NCBI RefSeq assembly: GCF_012396365.1
Contig: NZ_JAAXPG010000021.1
Location: 1-64,000 of the forward strand
Reading direction: 5' to 3'
Source: Nocardiopsis alborubida
Lineage (GTDB): Bacteria; Actinomycetota; Actinomycetes; Streptosporangiales; Streptosporangiaceae
DNA length: 64,000 bases
Shown here: piece after piece, positions 25,282 through 32,682 of the stretch
How the letters are laid out: the number at the start of each line of letters is the position of its first letter
Numbering within the stretch: position 1 is the first letter of the stretch
Program-made: the position numbers and the translations under genes
Notes under the pieces: generated by a model
Database searches by the model: none
Seen by the model: only the letters and a program-made list of their open reading frames with translations
Told to the model about the DNA's origin: nothing

Positions 25282-26145
25282 GTGAACACCGATTCCGCGC
25301 ACCTGACCCTGTCCGACGTGACCGCCGCCTTCGAGCGGGTCTATCCGCCCGCGTGGGCCGCCTCCTGGGACGCGGTCGGGCTGGTGGCGGGCGATCCCGC
25401 GCAGCCGGTCGCGCGGGTCCTGTTCGCCGTCGACCCGGTCGACGCGGTCGTCGACGAGGCCCTGACCTGGGGCGCCGACCTGATCATCACCCACCACCCG
25501 CTGATGCTGCGCGGTGTCACCAGCGTGGCCGCCAACACCCCCAAGGGGCGGATCGTGCACCGGCTCATCCGGTCGGGCACCGCCCTGTACACCGCGCACA
25601 CCAACGCCGACACCGCCTCGCCCGGCGTGTCCGACGCGCTGGCCCGCGCGGTCGGCCTCACCGGGCCGCTGCGGCCCCTGGACCCCGACGCCACCGACCC
25701 CGAGGGGCGCCGCGGGATCGGCCGGATCGGCGCCCTGGACCGGCCGGTGCTCCTGCGCGAGTTCGCCGAGCAGGTGGCCCGAGGGCTGCCCGCCACCGCC
25801 GCCGGGATCCGTGTGGCGGGGGACGCGGACCGCCTCGTGAGCACGGTCGCGGTGTCCGGGGGAGCGGGGGACTCCCTGCTCGGCGCGGCCCGGGCCGCCG
25901 ACGTGGACGTGTTCGTCACCTCCGACCTGCGCCACCACCCCGCCTCGGAGTTCGTGGAGGACCCGGGCGGCCCCGCCCTGGTCGACACCGCCCACTTCGC
26001 CAGCGAGTGGCCCTGGCTGGCCGACGGTGCGCGCCACCTGGTCGACGCGCTCGGGCGCGCGGGCGGCCCGGATGGGGCTAACGTGGAGGTCCGTGTCTCG
26101 ACGACGGTCACGGACGCCTGGTCACAGGCCGTCTCACACGTCTGA
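25282..26145 (+). CDS. Nif3-like dinuclear metal-centre hexameric protein
   Basis: A 287-residue member of the NIF3/YbgI family. Metal-binding motifs are ITHHPLMLRGVTSV (about residues 70-85), HTNADTA and the late DTAHFASEWP. The PII-like insertion of longer homologues appears reduced. Function is still uncertain in the family; GTP cyclohydrolase-type chemistry and metal handling have been proposed. It starts at GTG 25282 and is followed closely by the coiled-coil zinc-ribbon gene, an arrangement conserved in actinobacteria. Confidence 0.92.
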   Translation: MNTDSAHLTLSDVTAAFERVYPPAWAASWDAVGLVAGDPAQPVARVLFAVDPVDAVVDEALTWGADLIITHHPLMLRGVTSVAANTPKGRIVHRLIRSGTALYTAHTNADTASPGVSDALARAVGLTGPLRPLDPDATDPEGRRGIGRIGALDRPVLLREFAEQVARGLPATAAGIRVAGDADRLVSTVAVSGGAGDSLLGAARAADVDVFVTSDLRHHPASEFVEDPGGPALVDTAHFASEWPWLADGARHLVDALGRAGGPDGANVEVRVSTTVTDAWSQAVSHV

Positions 26146-26243
26146 GAGAGCCCACAGGCCCCGCCGGGTCGCCGACCAAACTGGACAGAGCAGAGCGCGG
26201 GCGGCGTACTCGCCCTCCCCAGCCATCACAGGAGACGTCACAC

Positions 26244-27005
26244 GTGAAAGCCGAACCCGCCGCACAGGCCAGACTCCTCACCCTCCAGGACCTGGACACC
26301 GACCTCCAGCGCCTGGACCACCGCGCGCGTACCCTGCCCGAGGTCGCCGAGGCGGCCCGGCTCAAGGAGCGGGTGGACCAGATCGACAGCGAGCTGATCA
26401 CCGCCCAGACCGGGGTATCCGACGTCGAACGCCAGCAGCGCAAGGCCGAGAGCGACGTCGACCAGGTGCGCACGCGCGCCGACCGGGACGCCAGGCGCCT
26501 GGAGTCCGGGCAGATCACCAACGCCAAGGAACTGCAGAACCTCCAGTCGGAGATCACCTCGCTGGGCCGCCGCCAGGCCGAGCTGGAGGAGATCGTCCTG
26601 GAGGTGATGGAGCGCGCCGAGGAGCTCAACGCCGAGGTGGCCCGCCTGACCGCCGAGCGCGAGCGGGTCGTGGCCGAGCACACCGAGGTGGTGGCCCGCC
26701 GCGACACCGCCGCCGCCGGGATCCAGTGGGACCGCACCCGGGCCACCCAGGACCGCGAGCGCGTGGCCGAGGAGATCCCCGCCGACCTGCTCGCCCTCTA
26801 CGACAAGATGCGCGCCCAGTACGACGGCGTGGGCGCGGCGCCGCTGCGCTACGGCCGCTGCGGGGGCTGCAAGCTCGCGCTGAGCACCGTCGAGCTCAAC
26901 GAGATCCGCGCCCAGGCCGCCGACGAGGTCGTGCGCTGCGAGGACTGCCGCCGCATCCTGGTCCGTACCGAGGAGTCGGGTCTGGGCGGCCGGACCGAGC
27001 AGTGA
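26244..27005 (+). CDS. Coiled-coil C4-type zinc-ribbon protein (CT398-like)
   Basis: A 253-residue protein. Residues about 10-185 form long heptad-rich helices (LARLLTL to VAEEIPADLL region), predicted as an antiparallel coiled coil. The end carries a zinc ribbon with two cysteine pairs, CGGCK and CEDCRR. CT398-like proteins are structural adaptors; the exact role in actinobacteria is not known. The GTG start has AGGAGAC upstream. The stop overlaps the GTG of the phosphatase gene, so the two are coupled. Confidence 0.9.
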   Translation: MKAEPAAQARLLTLQDLDTDLQRLDHRARTLPEVAEAARLKERVDQIDSELITAQTGVSDVERQQRKAESDVDQVRTRADRDARRLESGQITNAKELQNLQSEITSLGRRQAELEEIVLEVMERAEELNAEVARLTAERERVVAEHTEVVARRDTAAAGIQWDRTRATQDRERVAEEIPADLLALYDKMRAQYDGVGAAPLRYGRCGGCKLALSTVELNEIRAQAADEVVRCEDCRRILVRTEESGLGGRTEQ

Positions 27006-27643
27006 GCACCGGCTGGGGGGCGCCGCCCGACACCGCACCGACCCGGCTCGTCCTGCTGCGGCACGGGCAGACGCCGCTGTCGGTGGAGCGCCGTTTCGCG
27101 GGCCGGGGCGACATCCCGCTGACCGAGGACGGGCACGCGCAGGCCAAGGCGGCAGCGTGCCGCCTGGCCCCGCGGCCGTTCGACGCGGTGGTGTCCTCGC
27201 CGCTGCGACGCACCAGGGACACCGCGGCCCACGCCGCCGAGGCGCTCGGGCTGCCGGTGGAGATCGACGAGGGGTTCGTCGAGACCGACTTCGGCGTCTG
27301 GGAGGGGATGACGTTCGCCGAGGCGCGGGCGCAGGCCCCGGCCGAGGTGGACCGGTGGCTGGCCGACCCGGAGACGGCGCCGCCCGGCGGGGAGAGCTTC
27401 GCCGCGGCGTCCCGCAGGGTGGCCGCCGCCCGCCGGGCCCTGGTCGAACGGCACCGGGGGCGCACCGTCCTGGTGGTCACCCACGTGACCCCCATCAAGG
27501 CGGTGGTGCAGCAGGCCCTCCTCGCCCCGGTGGAGGCGCTGTACCGGATGCACCTGGACACCGCGTGCCTGACCGAGGTGGACGTGTTCGCCGACGGGCC
27601 CATGGTGGTGCGCTCCCTCAACGACACCGCCCACCTGGTGTGA
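27002..27643 (+). CDS. Histidine phosphatase family protein (no RNase H domain)
   Basis: A 213-residue branch-2-like histidine phosphatase. The catalytic LRHGQTPLS contains the phosphohistidine, and the second histidine lies in VTHVTPIKAVV; SSPLRRTRDTA is the conserved arginine block. In many actinobacteria the gene at this place encodes a fused RNase HI-phosphatase (CobC-like); here the N-terminal RNase H domain is absent, and the protein starts at a GTG overlapping the previous stop. It may act on alpha-ribazole phosphate or sugar phosphates. rnpB follows 48 bases downstream. Confidence 0.9.
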   Translation: MSTGWGAPPDTAPTRLVLLRHGQTPLSVERRFAGRGDIPLTEDGHAQAKAAACRLAPRPFDAVVSSPLRRTRDTAAHAAEALGLPVEIDEGFVETDFGVWEGMTFAEARAQAPAEVDRWLADPETAPPGGESFAAASRRVAAARRALVERHRGRTVLVVTHVTPIKAVVQQALLAPVEALYRMHLDTACLTEVDVFADGPMVVRSLNDTAHLV

Positions 27644-27678
27644 GGGTTCGAGGGGGGACGAGGCCGCTGCGGCGGGCG

Positions 27679-27684
27679 TAGAAT
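27679..27684 (+). promoter_or_regulatory. -10 element of rnpB
   Basis: TAGAAT lies 7 bases before the first base of the rnpB P1 helix. No clear -35 hexamer is seen. Confidence 0.5.
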
Positions 27685-27691
27685 GGGCGGC

Positions 27692-28082
27692 GAGGGGAGT
27701 CGGCCAGGCGGTCGCGGACCGCGCCTGGTGCGCGTGTTCGAGGAAAGTCCGGACTCCACAGGGCAGGGTGGTCGGTAACACCGACCCGGGGTGACCCGCG
27801 GGACAGTGCCACAGAAAGCAGACCGCCACCGCTCGCGGTGGTAAGGGTGAAACGGTGGTGTAAGAGACCACCAGCGGCCGGAGTGATCCGGTCGGCTCGG
27901 TAAACCCCACCCGGAGCAAGGTCAAAAAGGGAACCTCCGGGTTCCCGCGCGGATGTTCGAGGGCGGCCCGCCCGAGTCCGCGGGTAGACCGCACCGAGGC
28001 CGTCGGCAACGGCGGTCCCAGATGGATGGCCGCCCGGTTCCTCGGAACCGACAGAATCCGGCTTACCGGCCGACTCCCCCTC
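27692..28082 (+). ncRNA. rnpB: RNase P RNA, type A
   Basis: The catalytic RNA that matures tRNA 5' ends. The 5' and 3' ends pair as helix P1 (GAGGGGAGTCGGCC at 27692 and its complement ending at 28082). Conserved cores are GAGGAAAGTCCGGACTCCAC (27739 on), CACAGAAAGCAGACCG, GTAAGGGTGAAACGG and, at the end, CAGAATCCGGCTTACCGG with the P4/CR V residues. The RNA is complete. Its last 29 bases are part of the 36-bp repeat at the border of the integrative element, so insertion leaves the RNA intact. Confidence 0.97.
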
Positions 28083-28130
28083 ACACACCCTCCTGACCAG
28101 GCGCGCAGCGCGGGGGAGACGGCCGTGTTC
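28054..28130. repeat. attL: direct repeat overlapping rnpB 3' end
   Basis: The first 36 bases (28054-28089) are identical to 37950-37985. The next 41 bases match 37986-38026 with four mismatches. The crossover should lie in the identical core, which includes the last 29 bases of rnpB. Confidence 0.92.
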
Positions 28131-28152
28131 CGGTTCTGTTCCGGACTGCGGA

Positions 28153-29259
28153 TCAGCCGGAGCGCAAGAGCAGGTCGATCGCTCCGCGCCCGAGTTCCTC
28201 GTGATCGGGGAACAGGTGCCCGTAGGTGTCGAAGGTTTCCGTGATCGAGGCGTGCCCCATCCGGTGTTGGATGGCCTTCGGGTTCACTCCGGCGGCGATG
28301 AGCGCCGAGGCGTAGAAGTGCCTCAGATCGTGGAAGCGCGTGCCCTGGGGAAGGCCAGCCTTGGCGACCGCCTTGGACCAGGCCGAGTTGAAGGCGGAGG
28401 GCTTGGCCACAGCCTTCCAGGTGTTGCTGATCAGTACTTGTCCCGGTGCCGGTTCGTAGAGCTCCATGTGCCGCTGGACCTCTTCGAGCACCAGGTCGTC
28501 AACGGGCACCATGCGCCGGGAGTACTTCGTCTTGAGTTCCACGAGCTTGCCCTTCTGCGCCTGGAGGCGCACGTCCACATGGCGCTTGGTGAAGTTGATC
28601 CGCGGAACCGTGAGGCCGAGCGCTTCACCACGTCGCAGCCCGGCACCAGCACCGAGGAAGACCGCCACGCGGTAGCGCGGACTGATCTCCTCCGCCAGGG
28701 CGAGGACCGCATTCACCGGAAGCGGGTCGATCACCCGGTCACTGAGCTTGGGAAGCTTCACCCGCGAGCACGGATTAGCGGTGATGATCTCGTCATCCAC
28801 GGCGGCCTGCATCAGGATGCGCAGTGTCGCGAACGCCGTGTGCACCGTACTCGCCGACAGCCCTGGGTCAGCCGTCATCCGAGCCACGAAGGACTTGGCG
28901 TCAGCCCGTGTGATGCTCCCGACCTCACGACCGCCGAACGCCGCGTAGACCCGGTGTCGAAGGTGCCGATCGTACGTCTCGCGGGTGTTCTCGCTGACAT
29001 GCACCAACTGGGGCAGCCAGCGCGTCTCCGCGTACTCGCTAAGTGTGATCCGGCCTGCCCGAGGGTCCACGTAGACCCCTCGGAGCCGGTCCGCCTCCAT
29101 GACCGAACCGTGGTTCTCCGCGTCGATCTTGCGGCGAAAGGCCTCCGTGGCCTCCTTCCCGTCCGGGCCCATCCACACAGCTAGGTAGCGCTTGCCCTTG
29201 CCGTAACGCGTGGTCTTCTTGCCGTCGCGTGTCTTCCATAGGTCTCGCACACGAGCCAT
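28153..29259 (-). CDS. int: Tyrosine site-specific integrase of the element
   Basis: A 368-residue tyrosine recombinase. The N-terminal part carries an arm-binding AP2-like segment (GKRYLAVWMGPDGKEATEAF), then a SAM-like core-binding domain (SEYAETRWLPQL to VARM), then the catalytic domain with Arg (GLRRGEALGL), Lys region (LKTKYSRR), HDLRHFYAS, GHAS and the nucleophile in TFDTYGHLF. All catalytic residues are present. It lies 23 bases inside attL. The Xis gene is directly upstream on the same strand. Its attachment site is rnpB rather than the tRNA genes usual for AICE integrases. Confidence 0.95.
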   Translation of the reverse strand: MARVRDLWKTRDGKKTTRYGKGKRYLAVWMGPDGKEATEAFRRKIDAENHGSVMEADRLRGVYVDPRAGRITLSEYAETRWLPQLVHVSENTRETYDRHLRHRVYAAFGGREVGSITRADAKSFVARMTADPGLSASTVHTAFATLRILMQAAVDDEIITANPCSRVKLPKLSDRVIDPLPVNAVLALAEEISPRYRVAVFLGAGAGLRRGEALGLTVPRINFTKRHVDVRLQAQKGKLVELKTKYSRRMVPVDDLVLEEVQRHMELYEPAPGQVLISNTWKAVAKPSAFNSAWSKAVAKAGLPQGTRFHDLRHFYASALIAAGVNPKAIQHRMGHASITETFDTYGHLFPDHEELGRGAIDLLLRSG

Positions 29260-29268
29260 CAGTGCACC

Positions 29269-29445
29269 TCAGTCCTGTTCCAGGACCCAGGCGCGGACCT
29301 CGGTCGGTTCGTAGCGGACGTGGCGGCCGACGCGGTGGGACGGTGGTCCGGTGCGCAGGTAGCGCCACTGGTAGAGGGTCTTGGTGGGGACGCCGAGGTA
29401 GGCCGCGGTTTCGTCCAGGGTCCACAGCCGGTCGAGGGTCTTCAT
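29269..29445 (-). CDS. xis: Excisionase (Xis), MerR-like HTH
   Basis: A 58-residue DNA-binding protein with a winged MerR/excisionase-type helix-turn-helix (LWTLDETAAYLGVPTKTLYQW) and the closing GRHVRYEPTEVRAWV. Such proteins bend the attachment site and drive excision with the integrase. Its ATG overlaps the stop of the replication gene (ATGA), and it precedes int by 9 bases, so repSA-xis-int form one unit as in pSAM2. Confidence 0.9.
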   Translation of the reverse strand: MKTLDRLWTLDETAAYLGVPTKTLYQWRYLRTGPPSHRVGRHVRYEPTEVRAWVLEQD

Positions 29446-30851
29446 CGAGCCGCCCCCGCGTCTTCGGTGGAGCGGCCCATCCCGGCGACCATGGACGCCA
29501 GCGCCCACTCTCCCGGGGTGAGGCCCTGCCCGAGGTAGTGCCAGTTGCCCAGGGTCAGCGTCGAATCCTCTTCGCCCTGGACCACGAGCGGGGTGAAGGT
29601 CTCGGTGTCCCATGGGCGTCCGGCGGCGTAGTCAGAGCGCACCTGACGCAGCTTGCCCAGGGTGGTGGAGTAGCGCCGGGACTTGGTGGAGAAGTGGCCC
29701 CGGAACCCGAGCATGTGCGCCCACTGGCGCAGCTTGAGGTCTTCGAGCTGGGGGTACAGGCGCGTGTTACCAAGACGCCAGCAGGTGTAGATGAGCTTGC
29801 CCGCGTGCGCGCGCACCTGCGTCATGTCCACGTGGTCGATGTCGTGGATACGCCGGTCCAGGGTGCCGGTGTCCTCAGCGGCCTTGGTGGCGTACTTGGC
29901 GATGTACCCGGCCACGGCCGTGTCCGTCAGCGCCCGGTCGGGGCCGAAGTCCTCGATGGGGCGCACGTCCACCTGCTCACCCCACGCCAGAGTCCAGGTG
30001 CGGCCGTTGATCTCAGGAGAGGTGAGCGAGACCGTGCGGGCGGCCGAGTCCACGGCGGCGGTGAGCATGTCCATGCTGGCCCACACCGGAGGCGGCGGCC
30101 AGCCGGTGGGGTCCTTGGTGTAGCCGTCCAGCCGGATCACGGCGTGGAAGTGCACCGCGCCTCGGGACTGGAACTCCGCGACCTTGGCGTAGGAGATGCG
30201 CACCCGCTTGGCGAAGGCCGTGCGCGAGAGCTCGGCGGCCGAGGCGAGGTGGTTGCGCAGGTACAGGGTGAAGCGCCGCCACAACTCCCCGGTGTGGGCG
30301 TGCCAGAGCACGTGACCGACGTAGTCGTAGGCGGCCGGGTCGAGCGGCTGGCCGATGAGGGGGTCTTCGGCGCGGTGGTGGGTGAAGCAGGCCGCACCGG
30401 TGCGGCGAGGGTGGCACACCCGGGTGCGGCCGTCCTTGCCGGGGCCACGGTGGACCGCCCCGAAGGAGGGAGCGGTCAGGGTAACGAAGGCCCGGGGGTG
30501 CACGCCGACCGATGTGGGCACGCCCTTGTCCCCGCCGACGATTCCGGCCTTGACCAGGTGGTAGGTGTCGGCCCGGTACTCCTCCGAGCAGGAGGGGCAG
30601 CGCGAGGCCCGGCGGTTCTTGCACCGCATGAGCAGTTCGTTGCCGGGTTCGGTGGCGGTGGAGTAGCGCGAGAGCAGTTCCCCGGTGGAGGCGTTCACAC
30701 GGGTGGTCTCGCCGGTCAGGCGCACGGGGCAGGCGCAGCCGCGCAGGGCACGGGTGCGGGTGATCCACCGGTCGAGGTGGTTCTCGTCCAGGGCGGTGAT
30801 GCGGGCCAGGGCGGGGCCGAGAAGACCACCGATGTGTTCGGGTTCGGGCAT
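29442..30851 (-). CDS. RepSA-like rolling-circle replication initiator
   Basis: A 469-residue replication protein. The HUH metal site is GAVHFHAVIRLDG (about residue 235), and the putative nucleophilic tyrosine lies in VAGYIAKYATKAAED; an N-terminal CX2C cluster (CKNRRASRCPSCSEEYRAD) is typical of RepSA. It would nick the double-strand origin of the excised circle. The start ATG at 30851 is preceded by GAAAGG. A conserved-loop hairpin lies 29-75 bases upstream. It overlaps xis by the ATGA tetranucleotide. Confidence 0.92.
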   Translation of the reverse strand: MPEPEHIGGLLGPALARITALDENHLDRWITRTRALRGCACPVRLTGETTRVNASTGELLSRYSTATEPGNELLMRCKNRRASRCPSCSEEYRADTYHLVKAGIVGGDKGVPTSVGVHPRAFVTLTAPSFGAVHRGPGKDGRTRVCHPRRTGAACFTHHRAEDPLIGQPLDPAAYDYVGHVLWHAHTGELWRRFTLYLRNHLASAAELSRTAFAKRVRISYAKVAEFQSRGAVHFHAVIRLDGYTKDPTGWPPPPVWASMDMLTAAVDSAARTVSLTSPEINGRTWTLAWGEQVDVRPIEDFGPDRALTDTAVAGYIAKYATKAAEDTGTLDRRIHDIDHVDMTQVRAHAGKLIYTCWRLGNTRLYPQLEDLKLRQWAHMLGFRGHFSTKSRRYSTTLGKLRQVRSDYAAGRPWDTETFTPLVVQGEEDSTLTLGNWHYLGQGLTPGEWALASMVAGMGRSTEDAGAAR

Positions 30852-30879
30852 GGCGAAGAGGCCTTTCGTGGATAGGTGA

Positions 30880-30926
30880 GGCCCCGGCGCGGCTGGTGTT
30901 GTGGAAGCAGGGCCGTCGCCGGGGCC
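30880..30926 (-). repeat. Conserved-loop hairpin A, upstream of the Rep gene
   Basis: Outer stem 30880-30889 with 30917-30926 (10 bp), inner stem CGGC/GCCG, and an apical loop (plus strand) TGGTGTTGTGGAAGCAGG. The loop matches hairpins B and C while the stem sequence differs. Confidence 0.7.
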
Positions 30927-30954
30927 AGGAGAAGGGGTTACAGGTGTGCGGAGG

Positions 30955-31059
30955 TCACCACGTCTGCTCGCAGTCGCGGCACTCGTAGCCGGTGACGGTC
31001 TTGCCACCGTCGTAGCTGTATTCGGTCATGTCGTTGCCGTGGCAGTTCGGGCACCTCAT
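30955..31059 (-). CDS. Zinc-ribbon microprotein (34 aa)
   Basis: A 34-residue protein with CPNC near the start and CRDC near the end, so a complete four-cysteine zinc ribbon. The central part is polar (GNDMTEYSYDGGKTV). The ATG overlaps the stop of the DUF3307 gene (ATGA), which supports translation by coupling. Its function is unknown; a nucleic-acid or protein-binding role in replication or transfer is inferred from position just before the Rep gene. Confidence 0.7.
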   Translation of the reverse strand: MRCPNCHGNDMTEYSYDGGKTVTGYECRDCEQTW

Positions 31060-31466
31060 CGGGCGTCCTGGGAGCCGCTGGTGGCGATGAGCGCAGAGGC
31101 GAACAGGGCGGCGTGGTGCATGGCCTGGTCCACGTGCGGAGCGCCCCCGGCCTCGTAGAAGCCCTTGGAGCCGGTGCGGGTCATCCACCAGCGCACCGGC
31201 CAGCGGCGGTCGATCACCGAGTGCGTCACCCAGGACACCGCGACCCCGGCGGCCAGCCGGGCCGGGGAGAGCCGCAGCCCCAGGACGCGGGAGGTGAGGC
31301 CGACAGCGGCGAGCTGGGCCAAGTGGTAGGTCGCTACGTGCGCCTGGTTCGCGGTCCAGGACTCCATCTTGTGCTGGGCCTGGTGGTCGTTTTGGAGCAG
31401 GTAGTCACCCACGTGGTGCGCGGCCGTCATCGCGGCGAGCACGGCGGGGAAGGCGTGGGATGTCAT
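31056..31466 (-). CDS. DUF3307-like membrane protein
   Basis: A 136-residue membrane protein. HHVGDYLLQNDHQAQHK is the DUF3307 signature, followed by two or three hydrophobic helices (VATYHLAQLAAVGL, LAAGVAVSWVTHSVI) and a C-terminal HHAALFASALIA. Such proteins occur in many actinomycete integrative elements and plasmids between rep and tra, but their role is not established. The ATG at 31466 is 60 bases downstream of hairpin B; an upstream reading-frame extension has no ribosome site. Confidence 0.8.
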   Translation of the reverse strand: MTSHAFPAVLAAMTAAHHVGDYLLQNDHQAQHKMESWTANQAHVATYHLAQLAAVGLTSRVLGLRLSPARLAAGVAVSWVTHSVIDRRWPVRWWMTRTGSKGFYEAGGAPHVDQAMHHAALFASALIATSGSQDAR

Positions 31467-31526
31467 AGGCTGATCGAGCCCCTTTCGTTCCTTGCATTCG
31501 CGTGTTGGGTTCGTTGGGTAGGTGAA

Positions 31527-31567
31527 CCGGGGTGCGGCGGGTGTGTGGAAGCAGCGCCGCACCCCGG
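31527..31567 (-). repeat. Conserved-loop hairpin B, upstream of the DUF3307 gene
   Basis: A perfect 13-bp stem (31527-31539 with 31555-31567) closes the loop GGTGTGTGGAAGCAG (plus strand). On the transcribed strand it is followed by CCCAACACGCGA, which also follows hairpin C. Confidence 0.78.
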
Positions 31568-31575
31568 ACTTGGTC

Positions 31576-31668
31576 TCAGGCACTGGGGCACTGGTCCGGG
31601 TGGTAGTCGGACGTGCCGTCGCGATAGACCAGGTCACCGCAGTTGCTACAGATTTCCAGCCGTCCCAT
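31576..31668 (-). CDS. Cysteine microprotein (30 aa)
   Basis: A 30-residue protein with one CSNC pair and a later single Cys28, so an incomplete zinc knuckle. It has a strong ribosome site (CAGGAGGC) before the ATG at 31668. It ends 9 bases before hairpin B. Function unknown; it resembles the other element microproteins but has lost or lacks the fourth cysteine. Confidence 0.65.
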   Translation of the reverse strand: MGRLEICSNCGDLVYRDGTSDYHPDQCPSA

Positions 31669-31760
31669 GAAGAGCCTCCTGTTCGTTTCAGGCGGACCCG
31701 GTTGGTCCCCACACCGCCCCGTAGGGCGGCATGGCCATCAACCGGATGGCCGGGCGGGTT

Positions 31761-31865
31761 CTAGGCCGACTTGGGGCAGCTGTAGCAGCGCTCCGGAACG
31801 GTGCCGAGGGGGCCGCTGTAGCTGACCGGGTGTCCGCAGTGGCGGCAGGTCTCGGTGCGCCTCAT
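31761..31865 (-). CDS. Zinc-ribbon microprotein (34 aa)
   Basis: A 34-residue protein with CRHC (residues 7-10) and CYSC (residues 27-30), a complete four-cysteine set, and a short Ser/Tyr/Gly linker. Its ATG overlaps the stop of the 22-residue gene (ATGA), and GGGGAGG lies upstream. Function unknown. Confidence 0.68.
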   Translation of the reverse strand: MRRTETCRHCGHPVSYSGPLGTVPERCYSCPKSA

Positions 31866-31930
31866 CGGGTCGGCCTCCCCACGGTCAGCTTGTCGTTGTC
31901 GCCCTTGGTCGGCTTCTCCCAGCAGTTCAC
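31862..31930 (-). CDS. 22-residue peptide gene, possibly a leader
   Basis: GTG at 31930 has AAGGAGAG at proper distance and opens a frame of 22 codons that ends overlapping the next ATG. The peptide is hydrophilic with one cysteine and no known motif (ends KLTVGRPTR). It may be only a translational coupling leader for the zinc-ribbon gene at 31865. Confidence 0.45.
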   Translation of the reverse strand: MNCWEKPTKGDNDKLTVGRPTR

Positions 31931-31985
31931 GGTGATCTCTCCTTCGTTCGGTCTCGCGTGTTGGGTTGGTTGGTCAGGCGAAGCG

Positions 31986-32025
31986 GGTGGCGGGTCGGCG
32001 GGTGTGTGGAAGCAGGCCGCCCACC
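31986..32025 (-). repeat. Conserved-loop hairpin C
   Basis: A weaker stem: CGGC (31996-31999) with GCCG (32016-32019) and GGTGG (31986-31990) with CCACC (32021-32025). The loop GGGTGTGTGGAAGCAG is almost the same as in hairpin B, as is the following CCCAACACGCGA. Confidence 0.65.
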
Positions 32026-32028
32026 GGG

Positions 32029-32136
32029 TCAGGTCGGGGTATGGCCGTAGCCGGAGCACCCGGCGCAGGTGTGGCCCTCGCTGGTGATGCCGTGGCCGTA
32101 GCAGTTCGAGCACAGGTGGCTGTCAGATGCGGTCAT
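32029..32136 (-). CDS. DnaJ-type zinc-knuckle microprotein (35 aa)
   Basis: A 35-residue protein with CSNCYGHG and CAGCSGYG, two CXXCXGXG-like knuckles as in the zinc finger of DnaJ. It starts 6 bases after the stop of the preceding knuckle gene. Hairpin C follows the stop directly. Function unknown. Confidence 0.72.
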   Translation of the reverse strand: MTASDSHLCSNCYGHGITSEGHTCAGCSGYGHTPT

Positions 32137-32142
32137 CGCGGG

Positions 32143-32289
32143 TCAGGGCCTGTAGACGACGGTCTTGCCGGAACCGTCGCACTTGCCGCAAGTCCCGTAC
32201 CGGCGTCCGCCGAGGATTCCCAGCTTCTCGACCACGACTCGGCCGGTGCCGTTGCAGATGATGCAGGTCTCGTACTTGGTGTTTGCCAT
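32143..32289 (-). CDS. DnaJ-type zinc-knuckle microprotein (48 aa)
   Basis: A 48-residue protein with CIICNGTGR near the start and CGKCDGSGK near the end, joined by a basic Gly/Leu linker (VEKLGILGGRRYG). Both knuckles are complete. It is the longest of the element microproteins. The ATG at 32289 is preceded by AAGGCC, a weak ribosome site. Confidence 0.75.
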   Translation of the reverse strand: MANTKYETCIICNGTGRVVVEKLGILGGRRYGTCGKCDGSGKTVVYRP

Positions 32290-32309
32290 GGTGTTCGGCC
32301 TTCCTTAGC

Positions 32310-32447
32310 TCAGTTCTCGTTTGCGGGGGTCTTGCCGGTACCTATGCAGGACAGGCACCAGGCCTGCTGTCCGGGCAGGTCCTTGCGTCGCATAGGCACC
32401 TCTTCCACGACCTGTCCGGTCCCCGTGCACTGCGGGCAGTCCTTCAC
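32310..32447 (-). CDS. DnaJ-type zinc-knuckle microprotein (45 aa)
   Basis: A 45-residue protein with CPQCTGTG (residues 4-11) and CLSCIGTG (31-38), separated by an acidic/basic linker. The GTG start at 32447 overlaps the stop of the 43-residue gene (GTGA), so the two are coupled. Confidence 0.75.
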   Translation of the reverse strand: MKDCPQCTGTGQVVEEVPMRRKDLPGQQAWCLSCIGTGKTPANEN

Positions 32448-32575
32448 AGCGGCACCGTTCCGGTTCCCTTGCAGGTGGGGCAGGTGCTGTACTTGCGAAT
32501 CAGGAGCCCGATCTTCTGAGTGAGCACGCGCTTGGTGCCGGAGCACTCCAGGCACATCACGGTCTTGGTCTTCAT
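32444..32575 (-). CDS. DnaJ-type zinc-knuckle microprotein (43 aa)
   Basis: A 43-residue protein with CLECSGTK and CPTCKGTG joined by LTQKIGLLIRKYS, which resembles the linker of the 48-residue protein (KLGILGGRRY). This similarity suggests that the microgenes arose by duplication. Confidence 0.75.
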   Translation of the reverse strand: MKTKTVMCLECSGTKRVLTQKIGLLIRKYSTCPTCKGTGTVPL

Positions 32576-32587
32576 GGCGTTGGCCTT

Positions 32588-32668
32588 TCAGGTCGTGCCG
32601 GTTCCGTGGCAGTTGGTGCAGTCCCCGGTGCGGCTGACGCCGGTTCCCGCGCAGGTGTGGCACTGCAT
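32588..32668 (-). CDS. Minimal zinc-knuckle microprotein (26 aa)
   Basis: Only 26 residues: two knuckles, CHTCAGTG and CTNCHGTG, and almost nothing else. GAGGAGGCG before the ATG at 32668 is one of the strongest ribosome sites in the element, which argues that it is translated. It lies between the SpdB-like gene and the other knuckle genes. Confidence 0.72.
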   Translation of the reverse strand: MQCHTCAGTGVSRTGDCTNCHGTGTT

Positions 32669-32682
32669 CGCTTCGCCTCCTC

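Noticed and set aside
28054..28130. A tRNA gene as the attachment site of the element
   Set aside because: No tRNA-like cloverleaf is present; the repeat is the end of RNase P RNA.
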